Assembly: GCA_051294375.1 (NCBI GenBank)
Contig: CM119266.1
Span: 21,217,987 to 21,281,986, forward strand
Direction: 5' to 3'
DNA from: Paraspadella gotoi
Lineage: Eukaryota > Chaetognatha
DNA length: 64,000 nucleotides
Positions 25,782 through 36,366 of the stretch are shown here, in pieces (the first letter of the stretch is position 1; the number at the start of each line of letters is the position of its first letter). The notes beneath the pieces were generated by a model. The model searched no databases, was not told the DNA's origin, and saw only the letters and a program-made list of their open reading frames with translations. A program made the position numbers and the translations under genes.

Positions 25782-26445
25782 TGGTAAAAAGAAAAAAAAC
25801 GGATAAATTTGTAGCTATTATGGCTCGAGTTATGGGCCATTTTAATCTCACCAGATCGGTTCATCGACCGACAGACCGACCGAAAAGTGACTTGTGACTT
25901 AAAAAGTGAGTTGCTCCGCGAGAACTCGCGGCGAAACTAAAAAGTATAATGCCGTAAACAATTTCCCCCTTGGCCGTGCCGACTACTCGCGTTTAAGAAG
26001 AACCGAACCTGGCAACAACGACGACGACAACAACAACAGCAACTACCTCGGCAGTAGAAACTGACCATCGAATCTTGATGATCTTCGGTGAATCTCAGGA
26101 GGATTTTCTTGGTTTCCTGACTCCAACTCTTCTCCACCCTCTTCTCGCGCTTTCTATCCAAAACTTCAACGTTTTATATTTTCACTTTGAAAAATCTTGT
26201 TTTGAATTCGGGGAAAATCGAAAATTTCACGATCCATAGACCCCAGCATCATCTTTCCACCCCCTTACCCCGCTTCGGCACAACACCCCTGCCGGTCCCT
26301 TACCCTCCCAACGACCTTTCCCTGCAATTTCTTACCCAATACCCATCTCCCAATTTAACTGCACCATCCGCTTCGACGAGTTTCCTTGTCGTAAATTGGT
26401 TTCTGGTGATGATTTCCTCCGCCACCGCCGCTTCCGGTCTCTCTC
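24904..26445. other. Pyrimidine-rich spacer with poly-T runs; no gene called
   Basis: T/C-rich sequence with poly-T blocks at 25530-25555, 25590-25602 and 25750-25780. A frame at 25937-26161 (minus) includes KSWSQETKKILLRFTEDHQD before a GTCAGT donor-like site but lacks an ATG. It is noted only. Confidence 0.4.
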
Positions 26446-26671
26446 NNNNNNNNNNNNNNNNNNNNNNNNNNNNNNNNNNNNNNNNNNNNNNNNNNNNNNN
26501 NNNNNNNNNNNNNNNNNNNNNNNNNNNNNNNNNNNNNNNNNNNNNNNNNNNNNNNNNNNNNNNNNNNNNNNNNNNNNNNNNNNNNNNNNNNNNNNNNNNN
26601 NNNNNNNNNNNNNNNNNNNNNNNNNNNNNNNNNNNNNNNNNNNNNNNNNNNNNNNNNNNNNNNNNNNNNNN
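26446..26671. other. Assembly gap (226 N) inside a CT tract
   Basis: Flanked by TCTCTC on both sides, so the missing sequence is probably CT repeat. Confidence 0.97.
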
Positions 26672-26933
26672 TCTCTCTCGCTTCATTTTGAGTTTTAGAC
26701 TTTCAACAGAGAAAAAATTCGCCATTATACAGATACTATAGTAACTGGTTGTACTAGTTGATAATAGGGATTCGGTGTTTGTTTTTGTTTTTGTTGTTGT
26801 TGTAATGGTTGTAGCGTTCGGAGTTCTTTTAATCGTTGAAATCGTTGTTGTGGTTGTTATGGGTATTTTATGTAGTGGTTGTTGTGGTCGTTGTGGTTGT
26901 CGTTGTTATGCTAGTGCTTATACGTAGCTGTTG
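26672..26933. other. Spacer with GTT-rich repeat before a large gap
   Basis: TTGTTGTTG and GTGGTTGT words occur at 26785-26933. A partial ACTGGTTGTACTAGT palindrome at about 26742-26757 resembles the dispersed-repeat terminus. Confidence 0.5.
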
Positions 26934-27823
26934 NNNNNNNNNNNNNNNNNNNNNNNNNNNNNNNNNNNNNNNNNNNNNNNNNNNNNNNNNNNNNNNNNNN
27001 NNNNNNNNNNNNNNNNNNNNNNNNNNNNNNNNNNNNNNNNNNNNNNNNNNNNNNNNNNNNNNNNNNNNNNNNNNNNNNNNNNNNNNNNNNNNNNNNNNNN
27101 NNNNNNNNNNNNNNNNNNNNNNNNNNNNNNNNNNNNNNNNNNNNNNNNNNNNNNNNNNNNNNNNNNNNNNNNNNNNNNNNNNNNNNNNNNNNNNNNNNNN
27201 NNNNNNNNNNNNNNNNNNNNNNNNNNNNNNNNNNNNNNNNNNNNNNNNNNNNNNNNNNNNNNNNNNNNNNNNNNNNNNNNNNNNNNNNNNNNNNNNNNNN
27301 NNNNNNNNNNNNNNNNNNNNNNNNNNNNNNNNNNNNNNNNNNNNNNNNNNNNNNNNNNNNNNNNNNNNNNNNNNNNNNNNNNNNNNNNNNNNNNNNNNNN
27401 NNNNNNNNNNNNNNNNNNNNNNNNNNNNNNNNNNNNNNNNNNNNNNNNNNNNNNNNNNNNNNNNNNNNNNNNNNNNNNNNNNNNNNNNNNNNNNNNNNNN
27501 NNNNNNNNNNNNNNNNNNNNNNNNNNNNNNNNNNNNNNNNNNNNNNNNNNNNNNNNNNNNNNNNNNNNNNNNNNNNNNNNNNNNNNNNNNNNNNNNNNNN
27601 NNNNNNNNNNNNNNNNNNNNNNNNNNNNNNNNNNNNNNNNNNNNNNNNNNNNNNNNNNNNNNNNNNNNNNNNNNNNNNNNNNNNNNNNNNNNNNNNNNNN
27701 NNNNNNNNNNNNNNNNNNNNNNNNNNNNNNNNNNNNNNNNNNNNNNNNNNNNNNNNNNNNNNNNNNNNNNNNNNNNNNNNNNNNNNNNNNNNNNNNNNNN
27801 NNNNNNNNNNNNNNNNNNNNNNN
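26934..27823. other. Assembly gap (890 N)
   Basis: Largest gap in the window. It lies in the downstream direction of the LicD-like gene and may hide its 3' exons. Confidence 0.98.
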
Positions 27824-28149
27824 AAAGAGACCCCGCAATAAGAGATGTTAACTGTGGGGAAAACGTCACTGTGGGTGAAGGAAAGTGTAATTGTGAGTTG
27901 GCATAAAGGCTCGATTGGGTAAATAAGCTGAGAAGGTGAAAGCAAAATCGATCACGGGAAAAAAATAAGATAAAAAAAAACATTACGTACCTTAAGTTAT
28001 AAGATAATTAAAACGAAAAGAAAAAATAAGGAAAACAGGAAGAAATAAAAAAAAAAAAAATTAAGAAAAAAATGTTAAAAAATATAAAAATGATAATAGC
28101 AATAGAATTAAGTTGTCAAAGACTAATAAAATTCCGTTTAAGAACTAAC

Positions 28150-29095
28150 CGGTAAAAAATGTTTCGAAGGTAGAGCCGTTGATCCCTATTGGGAGAGAAG
28201 AGACTCCGCCGATCGACACCGCCAACGATCGATCCCTCGACCTCGTAATTATAAACGTCGATCCAAGTCATCGCCCACGAACGAATCCATTTCCCGATCC
28301 AAGCCGAGTAGATTGACCAGTGGAGAGGGATGTGAACGCGAAAGCCCAGGGGATTGTCCGTATGGGCATAAACCTGGAGAAAATCCAGGAGTGAGAGACG
28401 GGAAAGGAATGTCAGTCTCTCATGTCAGTCCTTGCTCCACTTGAACCGGTTTACTTCTAGACCCTTTTCTTTCAAGAGATCAACGGCGACTGAGACGTGT
28501 CTTTGTGCGATAAAAATGTCGATGTCATGTTCCCAAACAATCATTCCTCTGGAAGTAACACAAAAAAAATCATCAGTATACGTTGTTTGATGAATCTGAA
28601 ATCGATTAAATTAACAAGAAAAATCGCATCTTGAAATGATATAATTTAAATAACGAAGAAAGGAACTCGTAATTTGAGAGATTAATTTCAATTATAATTC
28701 TTCTCTTTCTAGACAATCAATCTCCTAGCATTAGCTCCTTTCCCCAGCATCACTTCTCAGCGTCCACCCTTTTCCCCAGCATCACCTCTTAGCATTCATC
28801 CCTTTTCCCTGCATCACCTCTCAGCGTCCACCCTTTTCCCCAGCATCACCTCTCATTGTCCACCCTTATCTCCAGCATTCACTCTTTTTCTCAGCATCAC
28901 CTTTTCTTATCTACTCCCAACTGCAGCCCGAATCCTCTCGCCGCCCCGCCGCCCTTTGGGCTGCCAATCAGCGACCCCCAGTTCAAAACATGTATTTCAT
29001 ATCGATGTCCTCGTCCATAAACTTCCTTCACCGGTTGACAGCGACTTTGCAGAGTTCCCGGCCGCTTTGTACTCGCCGTCATGCCAACACCCAGG
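28150..29095 (-). CDS. LicD/fukutin-type nucleotidyltransferase-like gene, three exons, partial
   Basis: LicD-domain enzymes transfer phosphocholine or ribitol-phosphate groups to glycans; animal fukutin and FKRP belong here, in the Golgi. Proposed exons (minus): 29095 or ATG 29082 to 28901, 28548-28455, and 28373-28150. Exon 1 ends at AAAAG|GTGATG (phase 2) and includes YEIHVLNWGSLIGS, matching the family's GTLLG segment. Exon 2 (acceptor TTCCAG) gives GMIVWEHDIDIFIA, like the PWDDDIDI metal-binding motif, and ends GAA|GTAAAC in phase 0. Exon 3 (acceptor CTCCAG) gives VYAHTDNPLGFRVHIPLHWS and MTWIDVYNYEVEG, fitting the family's later IDIF-type strand, and ends at a GTTAGT donor. All phases agree. 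About 20 extra residues lie between the two motifs, which is unusual. The N terminus and 3' exons are not identified. It could be a degraded copy. Confidence 0.55.
28735..28900. repeat. Minisatellite, unit about 33 bp, in intron 1 of the LicD-like gene
   Basis: About five imperfect copies of CAGCATCACCTCTCAGCGTC plus CACCCTTTTCCC. On the minus strand each unit contains GGTGATGC, so the proposed exon 1 donor (GTGATG) is part of the repeat consensus. Confidence 0.9.
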
Positions 29096-29100
29096 CTGAA

Positions 29101-29572
29101 GAATGTTACTGGACCGAGATTAAATGTACGGATGATTAATGGATTGATTTTGAATGACGAGAAAATATTAAAGAATGAACTGTAAATCGTAATTAATAGG
29201 AAGACATGAATAAATAATAATGAAATGGAAAGGGAAAAAAGAATTGTAATACTTTTTGAAAATCTGTGTGTGAAAGTTTAAAGAGTACTTTGGTTCGGTA
29301 ATACAATTGAAACTTGTCTGTTATTTCATTGTAGCATACGAAAAGGCGAGCACAAGAATATTACCTACTTCCCCATTTGAATAGAGGGAGCATTGTAACG
29401 GTACTCCCTGTGGGAGTGAATCAAACTAAGACCTTTGATTTGACGCTAAATATGAAGCCATGTCTGGAATAAATGATTGTGCAGGTGCATTAAGAATTTA
29501 AAAAGGACCTTCTATGGTCGTGGTTATAACGAGGTATATCGTTTTTTGTAATAGATGTAAGGATTTTATTAA
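29101..29572. other. AT-rich spacer upstream of the LicD-like exons
   Basis: No further LicD-like exon recognised. GGGAG...CTCCC words near 29387-29415 form a small inverted repeat. Confidence 0.4.
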
Positions 29573-29731
29573 AATTCACCAACCTATATAGAGCCTGTCC
29601 GAATCTACCCAACTTTGTCTGATAAAGTTAAAGTTGCTATCACGAGACGCAGCGATGTTAGAAAGGATCTGAAACTCCTTCTACGCAGTAATCTAAATTA
29701 TTCATGGTGTCATCTTCATCGTGGAAATTGA
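29573..29731 (+). pseudogene. Short coding-like relic, unknown, possibly transposon-derived
   Basis: Open frame between stops without an ATG: NSPTYIEPVRIYPTLSDKVK, VAITRRSDVRKDLKLLLRSN, LNYSWCHLHRGN. Composition is protein-like, with a basic patch. It lies in the microsatellite-poor island with other fragments. I cannot assign a family; a mobile-element relic is a guess. Confidence 0.25.
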
Positions 29732-30731
29732 TTAGATGTACCGACTATGTGTGACATATATCGACTGCAGAACCGGGAGGTTAATACCAGCGATCCCTGA
29801 CAACTAGTCACATCTCTACATTCCCTCAATTACAAGAGTTTATAGAGACGCTTTATCCTCTTTCGCTTCATTCGATCCTCTCTTGTCTTCTCTATCCAGT
29901 TAATTCTCTTAAACCAATAATATATAAACCGTCCACATCGTACTTAGTCTGCGTTTTTCTTTCTCTTTTACCTATTTTTCCCGCTAAATCCACATCTCCT
30001 CGTCTCTGTTTCTCGTTTCTACGCTATTCCCTCTTTTTCTCCTCACTAACTGCCATACAATCTCTGATATCCCTCTTCATATAGCGGTATAATGTGGCTC
30101 TTCCGTGTCCTCCAAATACAGTCTCCTTCCGTCTCTTCACTGTTGCCTCGTTACCAATTTTGCATAAATATCACAGAGTCTCATAAGTCTCGTTCTATAT
30201 ACGTCTCTCTTTCCTTTCCATCCGCTGTAAGAATCACCTCTGAGTTTCATGTACTCTTCTCTTCTCCTTTGCGGTCCCTGTACATTTTCCACTGAACTAA
30301 TGCCGTTCTCCTTAATCTCTTTTCTTCTCTTTCCTTTCCTCTAATCGACTCTCGTTTCTCCACCTTGTACCCTTTCTCTTATCAGCATCTCCTACAGCTC
30401 GTGCCGTAATGCGCTCTCTACATCTCTCCACTCTATCCTACACAGTATCCGCGCTCGATATTCTGTACAATTGGTATCCCGAACTCCTCACAGTGGCGAA
30501 AGTTTTATGCCATTAGCGGTGTGGATCAGCATGTTCAATCATTTCGATGCATCCTCTCTCTTCAAGCCATGCTCCTCTTCTCTGACTCGTCTGGCATCCT
30601 GCGTGCTGCATCTCAATCCCTCCTCCATACTGCTCCTCTTTCCTAGCTACGCGTCATCGTCCTCTCTACTTCTTCTCGTCTAATGGTGCTTGGGCCAAAG
30701 AAGGGTTCATCGGTCTTATCGAGAAGTCTTT
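29732..30731. other. Pyrimidine-rich spacer, no gene seen
   Basis: T/C-rich with frequent CTCTTC words but no long perfect microsatellite. CTCTATCCTACACAGT at about 30432 recurs at about 32077, suggesting diverged repeated material. Confidence 0.4.
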
Positions 30732-31241
30732 TCAGGCCCAGTTATCTGCACTAATCTTATCCACAAGTCTTTGCTCACTAGAACAACTCGAGACTACCGT
30801 GAGAACAACCTCCAATCTCTCTGAGCCCAAACTCTCGCTTTTCGACACCCGCGTCCCCACACTAACATATGCCGATGCAGATGTCTCGCTCACCACGTAC
30901 TGCGGAATATTGGATTCTCCCAAGAGCCGAAAACGGCGCCGAAGGAGGAGAATCACACATGAGCCGCATTTCGTGATCTCTTTCAGACCTCTTCCGTTTT
31001 CTGCCTTGTAAGTGTCTGGCGTACAAAATAAAATATATCGAATCGCTTCAGGATAATAAATTTCTAGATTTTCTTGTTGGAGAATAGTTGGATTGAATTT
31101 AATCATATGAATGAAATGTGGCTCCACAGTTTCGCTGAAGGTGGTAGCCGACACCGGTCGAGTGAGTAACCAATGAAAGGTCTGCACAACTTTTCTGCCG
31201 GTATCACTTTGTACAACTCGCCCACCATTGAAATGTGACAC
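30732..31241 (-). CDS. Unrecognised open frame, 169 codons, no ATG start
   Basis: A long minus frame with mixed codon use and no simple repeat: SHFNGGRVVQSDTGRKVVQT, FSETVEPHFIHMIKFNPTIL, QQENLEIYYPEAIRYILFCT, ESNIPQYVVSETSASAYVSV. A TAG stop lies just upstream of its first codon. It may be an internal exon or the remains of a mobile-element protein. It is one of the longest non-repetitive frames in the window, so it is less easily explained by chance than the short candidates. No family recognised. Confidence 0.35.
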   Translation of the reverse strand: MSHFNGGRVVQSDTGRKVVQTFHWLLTRPVSATTFSETVEPHFIHMIKFNPTILQQENLEIYYPEAIRYILFCTPDTYKAENGRGLKEITKCGSCVILLLRRRFRLLGESNIPQYVVSETSASAYVSVGTRVSKSESLGSERLEVVLTVVSSCSSEQRLVDKISADNWA

Positions 31242-31986
31242 CTTACCTTTCTAGCCCCTTCACTCACCGACGTCCCCAGCGACCATATCCGTACGATCTT
31301 CCGCTATTTGACGTGCGTCTACAGTCATCGTCTCGTCTGCTCGATACATCCTCATCATATACATACGCGTCTCGTGCGATCATCCGCATCTCTGAGCTAC
31401 GCGTCTCTCTCTCTCTCTCTCTTCTCTCTTCTCTCGTCCCTCTGATGCTGACCAGCGCAGATAAAGACCCGAACGTATAAAATGACCCGACACCTCATTT
31501 ATGCCCTCAGCAGCGCGCCTAGCGAACAGTGACAATGAGTGTTATTTGCTTCCTATTACGCTTATATAAGTTGATCAATTATGGTATATGCAAAGAATAA
31601 TCCTATATTCTAATTCTTGAGGGGTATAGCTGGTATAAATAGTATACACTGATATAAAATCGGCTCGCACCAGCTATTAAGACATAACACCGGCTGCAGT
31701 CTCTCTGACTACAGTCTCCATCTCTACTCTATCTCTCTCGCCTCGTGCAATCCGTTGTCCTCATCTTCTTCGTCCATCTTCTACTTCTCTTGCTATCTTA
31801 TCTTCTCCTATGTTCTCTCCCAATGGCCAAAAATAATTTTACTCGAGATTCTCGTTGTGCCATTATTACTTTTTCAAATAAATTTTGCCAAACCAGATGA
31901 GAAAGAATATGACTATATAGAAACGATTATAACTGAGTAAGCTTTAAGATAAAAATATATAAGTATTGAGAAGATGATTATATATT
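31242..31986. other. Spacer with TATA-like words
   Basis: TATAAATAG at 31634-31642 and GATATAAAA at about 31651 lie 40-90 bp before a pyrimidine-rich stretch. This could be a core promoter or an LTR-like promoter; no transcript boundary can be set. A short CT run lies near 31401-31432. Confidence 0.3.
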
Positions 31987-32021
31987 TCGCCAAAGCATAA
32001 ATTCGATATCAGCGTCCAACG
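31987..32021 (+). repeat. Diverged 35-bp repeat, copy A
   Basis: TCGCCAAAGCATAA followed by ATTCGATATCAGCG and TCCAACG, about 85% identical to 33751-33786. The copies are about 1.76 kb apart in direct orientation. Confidence 0.6.
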
Positions 32022-32450
32022 TTAATTCACGTATGAGCTATATAGTTCTTCTTTACACGTACTCTATCTTCTACTCTATCCTACACAGTGTTCACGTTAC
32101 ACTAGGAAATGTGAGTCTGAGTTTTGTCAATTACAATTATCTCTCAGATAATTAAGAACAATCCTTAGGATATTTGAAGTATTTTTAATCCTATACTCTA
32201 TAAAGATATCCGTGACTGATGTATGTCCCGTGGACAACCAATCTCACACTAAGTCATACTTCTGATTATTTGTATCTTATACACTGATAAAGCGGAATTA
32301 GTATATCTAAGTAGAGATTAACAGGTTAAGTGGGAGTATCTCAATGGGTTATTAACTCTCCGGTCTTAAAGCGCATGGAATGTGTCGGATCAGTAAGTCC
32401 TAGGAATCTCTAATCCAATTAGCACAATTAAAAAGAATATTTATCTTACC

Positions 32451-32657
32451 CTAAACGAATCTCAATCGTATAGGTCTTATATTACCTAGCTCTCTCTTCA
32501 TATCGATCCCTTCAGCTCTCACGGCTAAAGGACTTAAATTATAACTCGAAGAGACCTCTCCGAATTTTGTGAGGTCCTTTAAAAAATCTAACGAAATGAT
32601 TTTGTGGTCCGAATTAAACCATTTGGCCCGAAATTTCGTTATGTTATTCACACACAC
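32451..32657 (-). pseudogene. Open frame, 68 codons, possible mobile-element fragment
   Basis: CVNNITKFRAKWFNSDHKII and SLDFLKDLTKFGEVSSSYNL continue to TAG. The NSDH segment faintly recalls the SDH box of LINE endonucleases, but no reverse transcriptase follows. There is no ATG start. Family uncertain. Confidence 0.2.
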
Positions 32658-33561
32658 ACGTTAGAGACGTATAGTTTTTTTAAATATCAATGTTGAGATA
32701 AGTGTGTTTTCATTCTGTTTTGGGCGATTTTGTGCCTCCGCGTCGTTCTGGGCCGGGTCTCCACATCGTCGACCTATTAGAGCTCACCCGATTACTCGCT
32801 TGTTTCTTCTCCAACGCGTCGAATATACGAACGAGTCCCCTTTACACCAACTCACTTCGCTCTGCCTAGTCTCCCTCCGTCATATCAAAATCGGCGTCCA
32901 GTCTTTCCTGAGCCGCCCCTTTATGATTTACTATATTGAAAATGATGAGCATTGCCTACCAAGCGAGAGGCGAGGAGACGCGTATCGTCAGAAGTATGAG
33001 TGTTTATACATTATGTGAACTGTGGAGACATAACCAGTAAGACCAGACCGGTGAGTATTCTCTTTGCATATGACAGGTCTAAATAAGCGTCCGTGCGAGT
33101 ATACAAAACACGGTGACGTTGGTGGTATAAACTCTGTGTATGTCGCCTTGTATCCTACGCTTAGCGTCGCGTCCCTATACTCAGTGGAACAGTTGCCTTA
33201 ATCTATCTAAATTACTTTCCAGGGATAGTGCGATTCAGTGATCTTAGCGGCGTGCTCACTTTGTGTAGTATCAGGCTGCTCCCAGACATGTCATTTACAC
33301 TCCCTCTCAGCTCCTGCTGCGTGCTCGCTCCGTCACTCTCTCTATGGCTCGCGCGTCCGCGAATGTCCGTCTGCTACATCGCCTATTCTAGCTGCTATAC
33401 TCTCCACATAATTGTGACGTCAATTCTCCATGCTTCCTCTCTCGGTGTGCTGAACCATGCGACTCATCGCTCGAATCAATGCGAGTGCGAGTGTTCGTGT
33501 GGTGTCAGAAAGTGAGTGGTGTCGCTCTCGAGAAGTGCTCTACGGTCGTGTCTCTCTCTCT
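32658..33561. other. Microsatellite-poor spacer, no firm gene
   Basis: A 104-residue plus frame (32704-33018, ATG at 32704-32715 region uncertain) has mixed composition but no recognisable motif. Strong donor-like CCG|GTGAGTATT lies near 33051. Confidence 0.35.
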
Positions 33562-33586
33562 NNNNNNNNNNNNNNNNNNNNNNNNN
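33562..33586. other. Assembly gap (25 N) at a CT tract
   Basis: Fixed-size run of N directly after TCTCTCTCTCT. Confidence 0.97.
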
Positions 33587-33733
33587 TTGAAAGTTCAATT
33601 TATCCCCTTGACGTTGATTTCTTGCAATATGTACTTACATTTTTCCACATGGCAATATTTTTATTTTTTGTTTTTGTTTCTTTTTTCAATATTTTTTTAA
33701 ACTAAAGTCATATTTTAAATAATTGCTTTTTAG

Positions 33734-33938
33734 TAATGTTATGGATGATATCGCCAAAGCATAACATTCGTTATTCAGCGCCAACGATCGGCAAAGGCGC
33801 CGGTCCTTCTCTCTCGGCGACTCAGAGATATTGGCTGTTGCAAATGATCCCTATGATCTTGAAAATATTTAAAACGGCTGAGGTATGCGGCAGCAGGCCT
33901 AGCTACTCGATATGTCGACGTAAGGTTAATCGTGAAAA
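33734..33938 (+). CDS. Candidate exon with strong splice-like boundaries
   Basis: AATTGCTTTTTAG precedes the segment and GTAAGTGAG, a near-ideal donor, follows it. The frame from ATG 33736 reads MLWMISPKHNIRYSAPTIGK, GAGPSLSATQRYWLLQMIPM, ILKIFKTAEVCGSRPS and is open to the donor. The 5' 50 bp overlap the diverged direct repeat (33751-33786), so the segment may belong to a repeated element. Function unknown. Confidence 0.3.
33751..33786 (+). repeat. Diverged 36-bp repeat, copy B
   Basis: TCGCCAAAGCATAACATTCG followed by TTATTCAGCGCCAACG; partner of 31987-32021. Confidence 0.6.
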
Positions 33939-34104
33939 GTAAGTGAGACAAGGGCTACGCTAAAGGCATGGAATAGCCTATTAACATTGAAAAGATTTCC
34001 TAAAAGCTCAACAGATAGTTACATACTGCTCTTATGATCCTTAGGTTAGGCTAAAGGAAATAATCTGACCGATTTGTAGTTCTGTGGCGATTAATCGTTT
34101 TGGC

Positions 34105-34371
34105 NNNNNNNNNNNNNNNNNNNNNNNNNNNNNNNNNNNNNNNNNNNNNNNNNNNNNNNNNNNNNNNNNNNNNNNNNNNNNNNNNNNNNNNNNNNNNNNN
34201 NNNNNNNNNNNNNNNNNNNNNNNNNNNNNNNNNNNNNNNNNNNNNNNNNNNNNNNNNNNNNNNNNNNNNNNNNNNNNNNNNNNNNNNNNNNNNNNNNNNN
34301 NNNNNNNNNNNNNNNNNNNNNNNNNNNNNNNNNNNNNNNNNNNNNNNNNNNNNNNNNNNNNNNNNNNNNNN
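34105..34371. other. Assembly gap (267 N)
   Basis: Run of N between unique sequences. Confidence 0.98.
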
Positions 34372-35233
34372 TATAGATATTTATAATTCATAATTGAGAC
34401 ATTAACCATAAAACCAACTAGACCTTTGCATATGAACTAAAAGTCCCTGGATCGAATCCGGGTCATTATGCTTTTATTTTATTATCGTTATAGAGTTTAT
34501 TATAATTATTTAATACGAGATTAAGTTCATTGTCAGCCCAATGGCTACTCCCTAAGCTGGATCGACTCTTGGCCGCCAAGTCCGTGGAACCAGCCTACAG
34601 TGCTACCACAAATTGAGAAACAGGCTTTTTAACACGAAGTAATCAATGATCATTTCTGTTGTCAAATATTAATTTCAGTATTGAAATTATTCAGTAATTT
34701 TTCCCAAATCATTCTCGTACCGGATTTTAAACGGGATAGTTTTACCGAGTGAGGTTCACGGCCTCACTATCTTTCTCACACTTTCAATTTGTGAGAACTT
34801 TATTGATTCAAGTCCTTTTTCTGTAAAACGAGAACCGATGACGCTATTGCAATTGCACTTTCTCCCTCAACCAATAACGGGGTTCATCGAGTTCCACCGC
34901 TTGATGATCACGTGATCCCGATCACGTGATTGAGACAGGTGAATTTAATTAGCGTCAAACGTCCGAATTCTCATCAGGCAAATGTTCCCATCTCCCCTTC
35001 CTTCTTTTTTTTTCTTTCTTTTTTCTTTTTTTTTATTTTAAGGTTGTTTTTTTTTCCATTTCTTTTCTTTTTCTAATTTTTGTTCCTTTTCCATTTTACG
35101 GTTTAGCTTTGCCAGTGATTGTTGATTTTGTAAACTTTTTAAATTATCTTCAGTCGTTTTCCCAACTTGACTCTTTCTGTTACTTTGTCTCGGTCTTTCT
35201 TTATATGCCTCTCTCTCTCTCTCTCTCTCTCTC
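34372..35233. other. Spacer with tandem GATCACGTGAT and small hairpins
   Basis: GATCACGTGAT is repeated at 34906-34916 and 34920-34930, giving two E-boxes 14 bp apart. TCTCACA...TGTGAGA (about 34772-34797) is a small inverted repeat. A tRNA T-arm-like sequence lies at 34446-34463 but no tRNA can be folded. No gene called. Confidence 0.4.
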
Positions 35234-35445
35234 NNNNNNNNNNNNNNNNNNNNNNNNNNNNNNNNNNNNNNNNNNNNNNNNNNNNNNNNNNNNNNNNNNN
35301 NNNNNNNNNNNNNNNNNNNNNNNNNNNNNNNNNNNNNNNNNNNNNNNNNNNNNNNNNNNNNNNNNNNNNNNNNNNNNNNNNNNNNNNNNNNNNNNNNNNN
35401 NNNNNNNNNNNNNNNNNNNNNNNNNNNNNNNNNNNNNNNNNNNNN
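35234..35445. other. Assembly gap (212 N) after a CT tract
   Basis: Preceded by (CT)n. Confidence 0.97.
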
Positions 35446-35482
35446 AATCTTCGCAATTACCCCATCGCCCCTCGCCGCGGTA

Positions 35483-35899
35483 ATGGCGAAAGTCAGTCTC
35501 GGAAAAGAAAAGAAAATAAATGGAAACGAAAAAGAAAGAAAGAAAAAAAAAAACCCGGAGAGGAACTTCTTTTCTCTTTGTTCGCATAAACAAACATCGC
35601 GACTTAAGACCGAAGGCGAAAAAGAGTTTGGGGCCTCAACAGAAAATGATATCTCCGCCGCCGCTGCAACAGCCGCCGCTGCCACGGCGGCCGCCAACGC
35701 GCCGCGCCGCCGTCATTTCCGGCTCCGACGCTGCCCCCGCGCCGCAGCGCCGTTCGCCGCCGAGTCTGGACAAAAGCCCCCCTGGCGGAGAGACTGCGAT
35801 GGAGTGGACACAATGACCAAAGAAAAAAAAATGGGGAGGATAAAAAAAGGAGGAAAAAAAAGGAGGAAAAGGAAAAAAGGAGGTTCTGAGGAAGCATAA
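35483..35899 (+). CDS. Possible Lys-rich/Ala-rich protein, 138 residues
   Basis: ATG 35483 starts MAKVSLGKEKKINGNEKERK. A segment KTEGEKEFGASTENDIS follows, then an Ala-rich block from CCG/GCC repeats, RRRHFRLRRCPRAAAPFAAE, and a Lys/Arg-rich tail. GC-rich, CpG-dense core at 35655-35800. Low complexity throughout makes this doubtful; overlapping frames are open too. Confidence 0.15.
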   Translation: MAKVSLGKEKKINGNEKERKKKKNPERNFFSLCSHKQTSRLKTEGEKEFGASTENDISAAAATAAAATAAANAPRRRHFRLRRCPRAAAPFAAESGQKPPWRRDCDGVDTMTKEKKMGRIKKGGKKRRKRKKGGSEEA

Positions 35900-36016
35900 T
35901 TGAGTAGAAAAGAGAAAAAGAAGAAGGAAGAGGAAGAAAAAAGAGGAAATGCGAAAAGAAAAGAAAATGTAAACAAAATCTAAAGATTCCGAAAAATAAT
36001 TTTCGTTGTTTTATTT

Positions 36017-36115
36017 ATTTGGTACAACCAATATAAAAATTATTCATTCATTTAATAACTAAGCTATCTTGTTCCTGACTTTGGACCGGCTTTGGTGATT
36101 TAAGGCTTCCTTTAT
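36017..36115 (-). repeat. Dispersed repeat family, copy 3 (minus strand)
   Basis: The reverse complement reads AAGCCTTAAATCACCAAAGC, GTCAGGAACAAGATAGCTTA, then TTTTTATATTGGTTGTACCA. It matches the 3' two-thirds of the copy at 45544-45705, including the palindromic terminus. Confidence 0.7.
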
Positions 36116-36366
36116 ATAAGGTATTTAAATATCATTAATTGAAAATGGTAACAGCATTGTAAATAATTTAATGACTAAAATTTCTCATCAATTTTTAAAG
36201 AAAAATCATTAGTAAATCATGACTGTGTTTAATCAATACTAATAGTAATACGTAATAATCTTTAAATTGTTTACGTGTGAATGTGACCCGATAACTCAAT
36301 CAGTCATCAGTTTTCACAGTGAAAGATATCAATGGGGAAAAATGAAGCGAAGTTCGATAAAAGGGT

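Noticed and set aside
25937-26161. Minus frame containing KSWSQETKKILLRFTEDHQD (Myb/SANT-like look)
   Set aside because: It starts at TTG, not ATG, only about 32 codons precede a donor-like site, and the resemblance to a Myb-type helix is too weak to name.
26836-27983. 306-371-residue frames across the N gap
   Set aside because: Almost all residues are X from N bases.
27824-27983. Fourth exon of the LicD-like gene (frame with LIYPIEPLCQL after CTTCTCAG)
   Set aside because: Its phase does not match the phase-2 donor of the third exon, and the sequence runs into the gap, so it cannot be joined safely.
34390-34470. tRNA gene (T-arm-like CCTGG-ATCGAAT-CCGGG with a partial acceptor pairing)
   Set aside because: The T-arm folds, but no D-arm or proper anticodon arm can be placed, the span is about 81 bases, and the acceptor stem has a mismatch. 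Probably chance or a degraded fragment.
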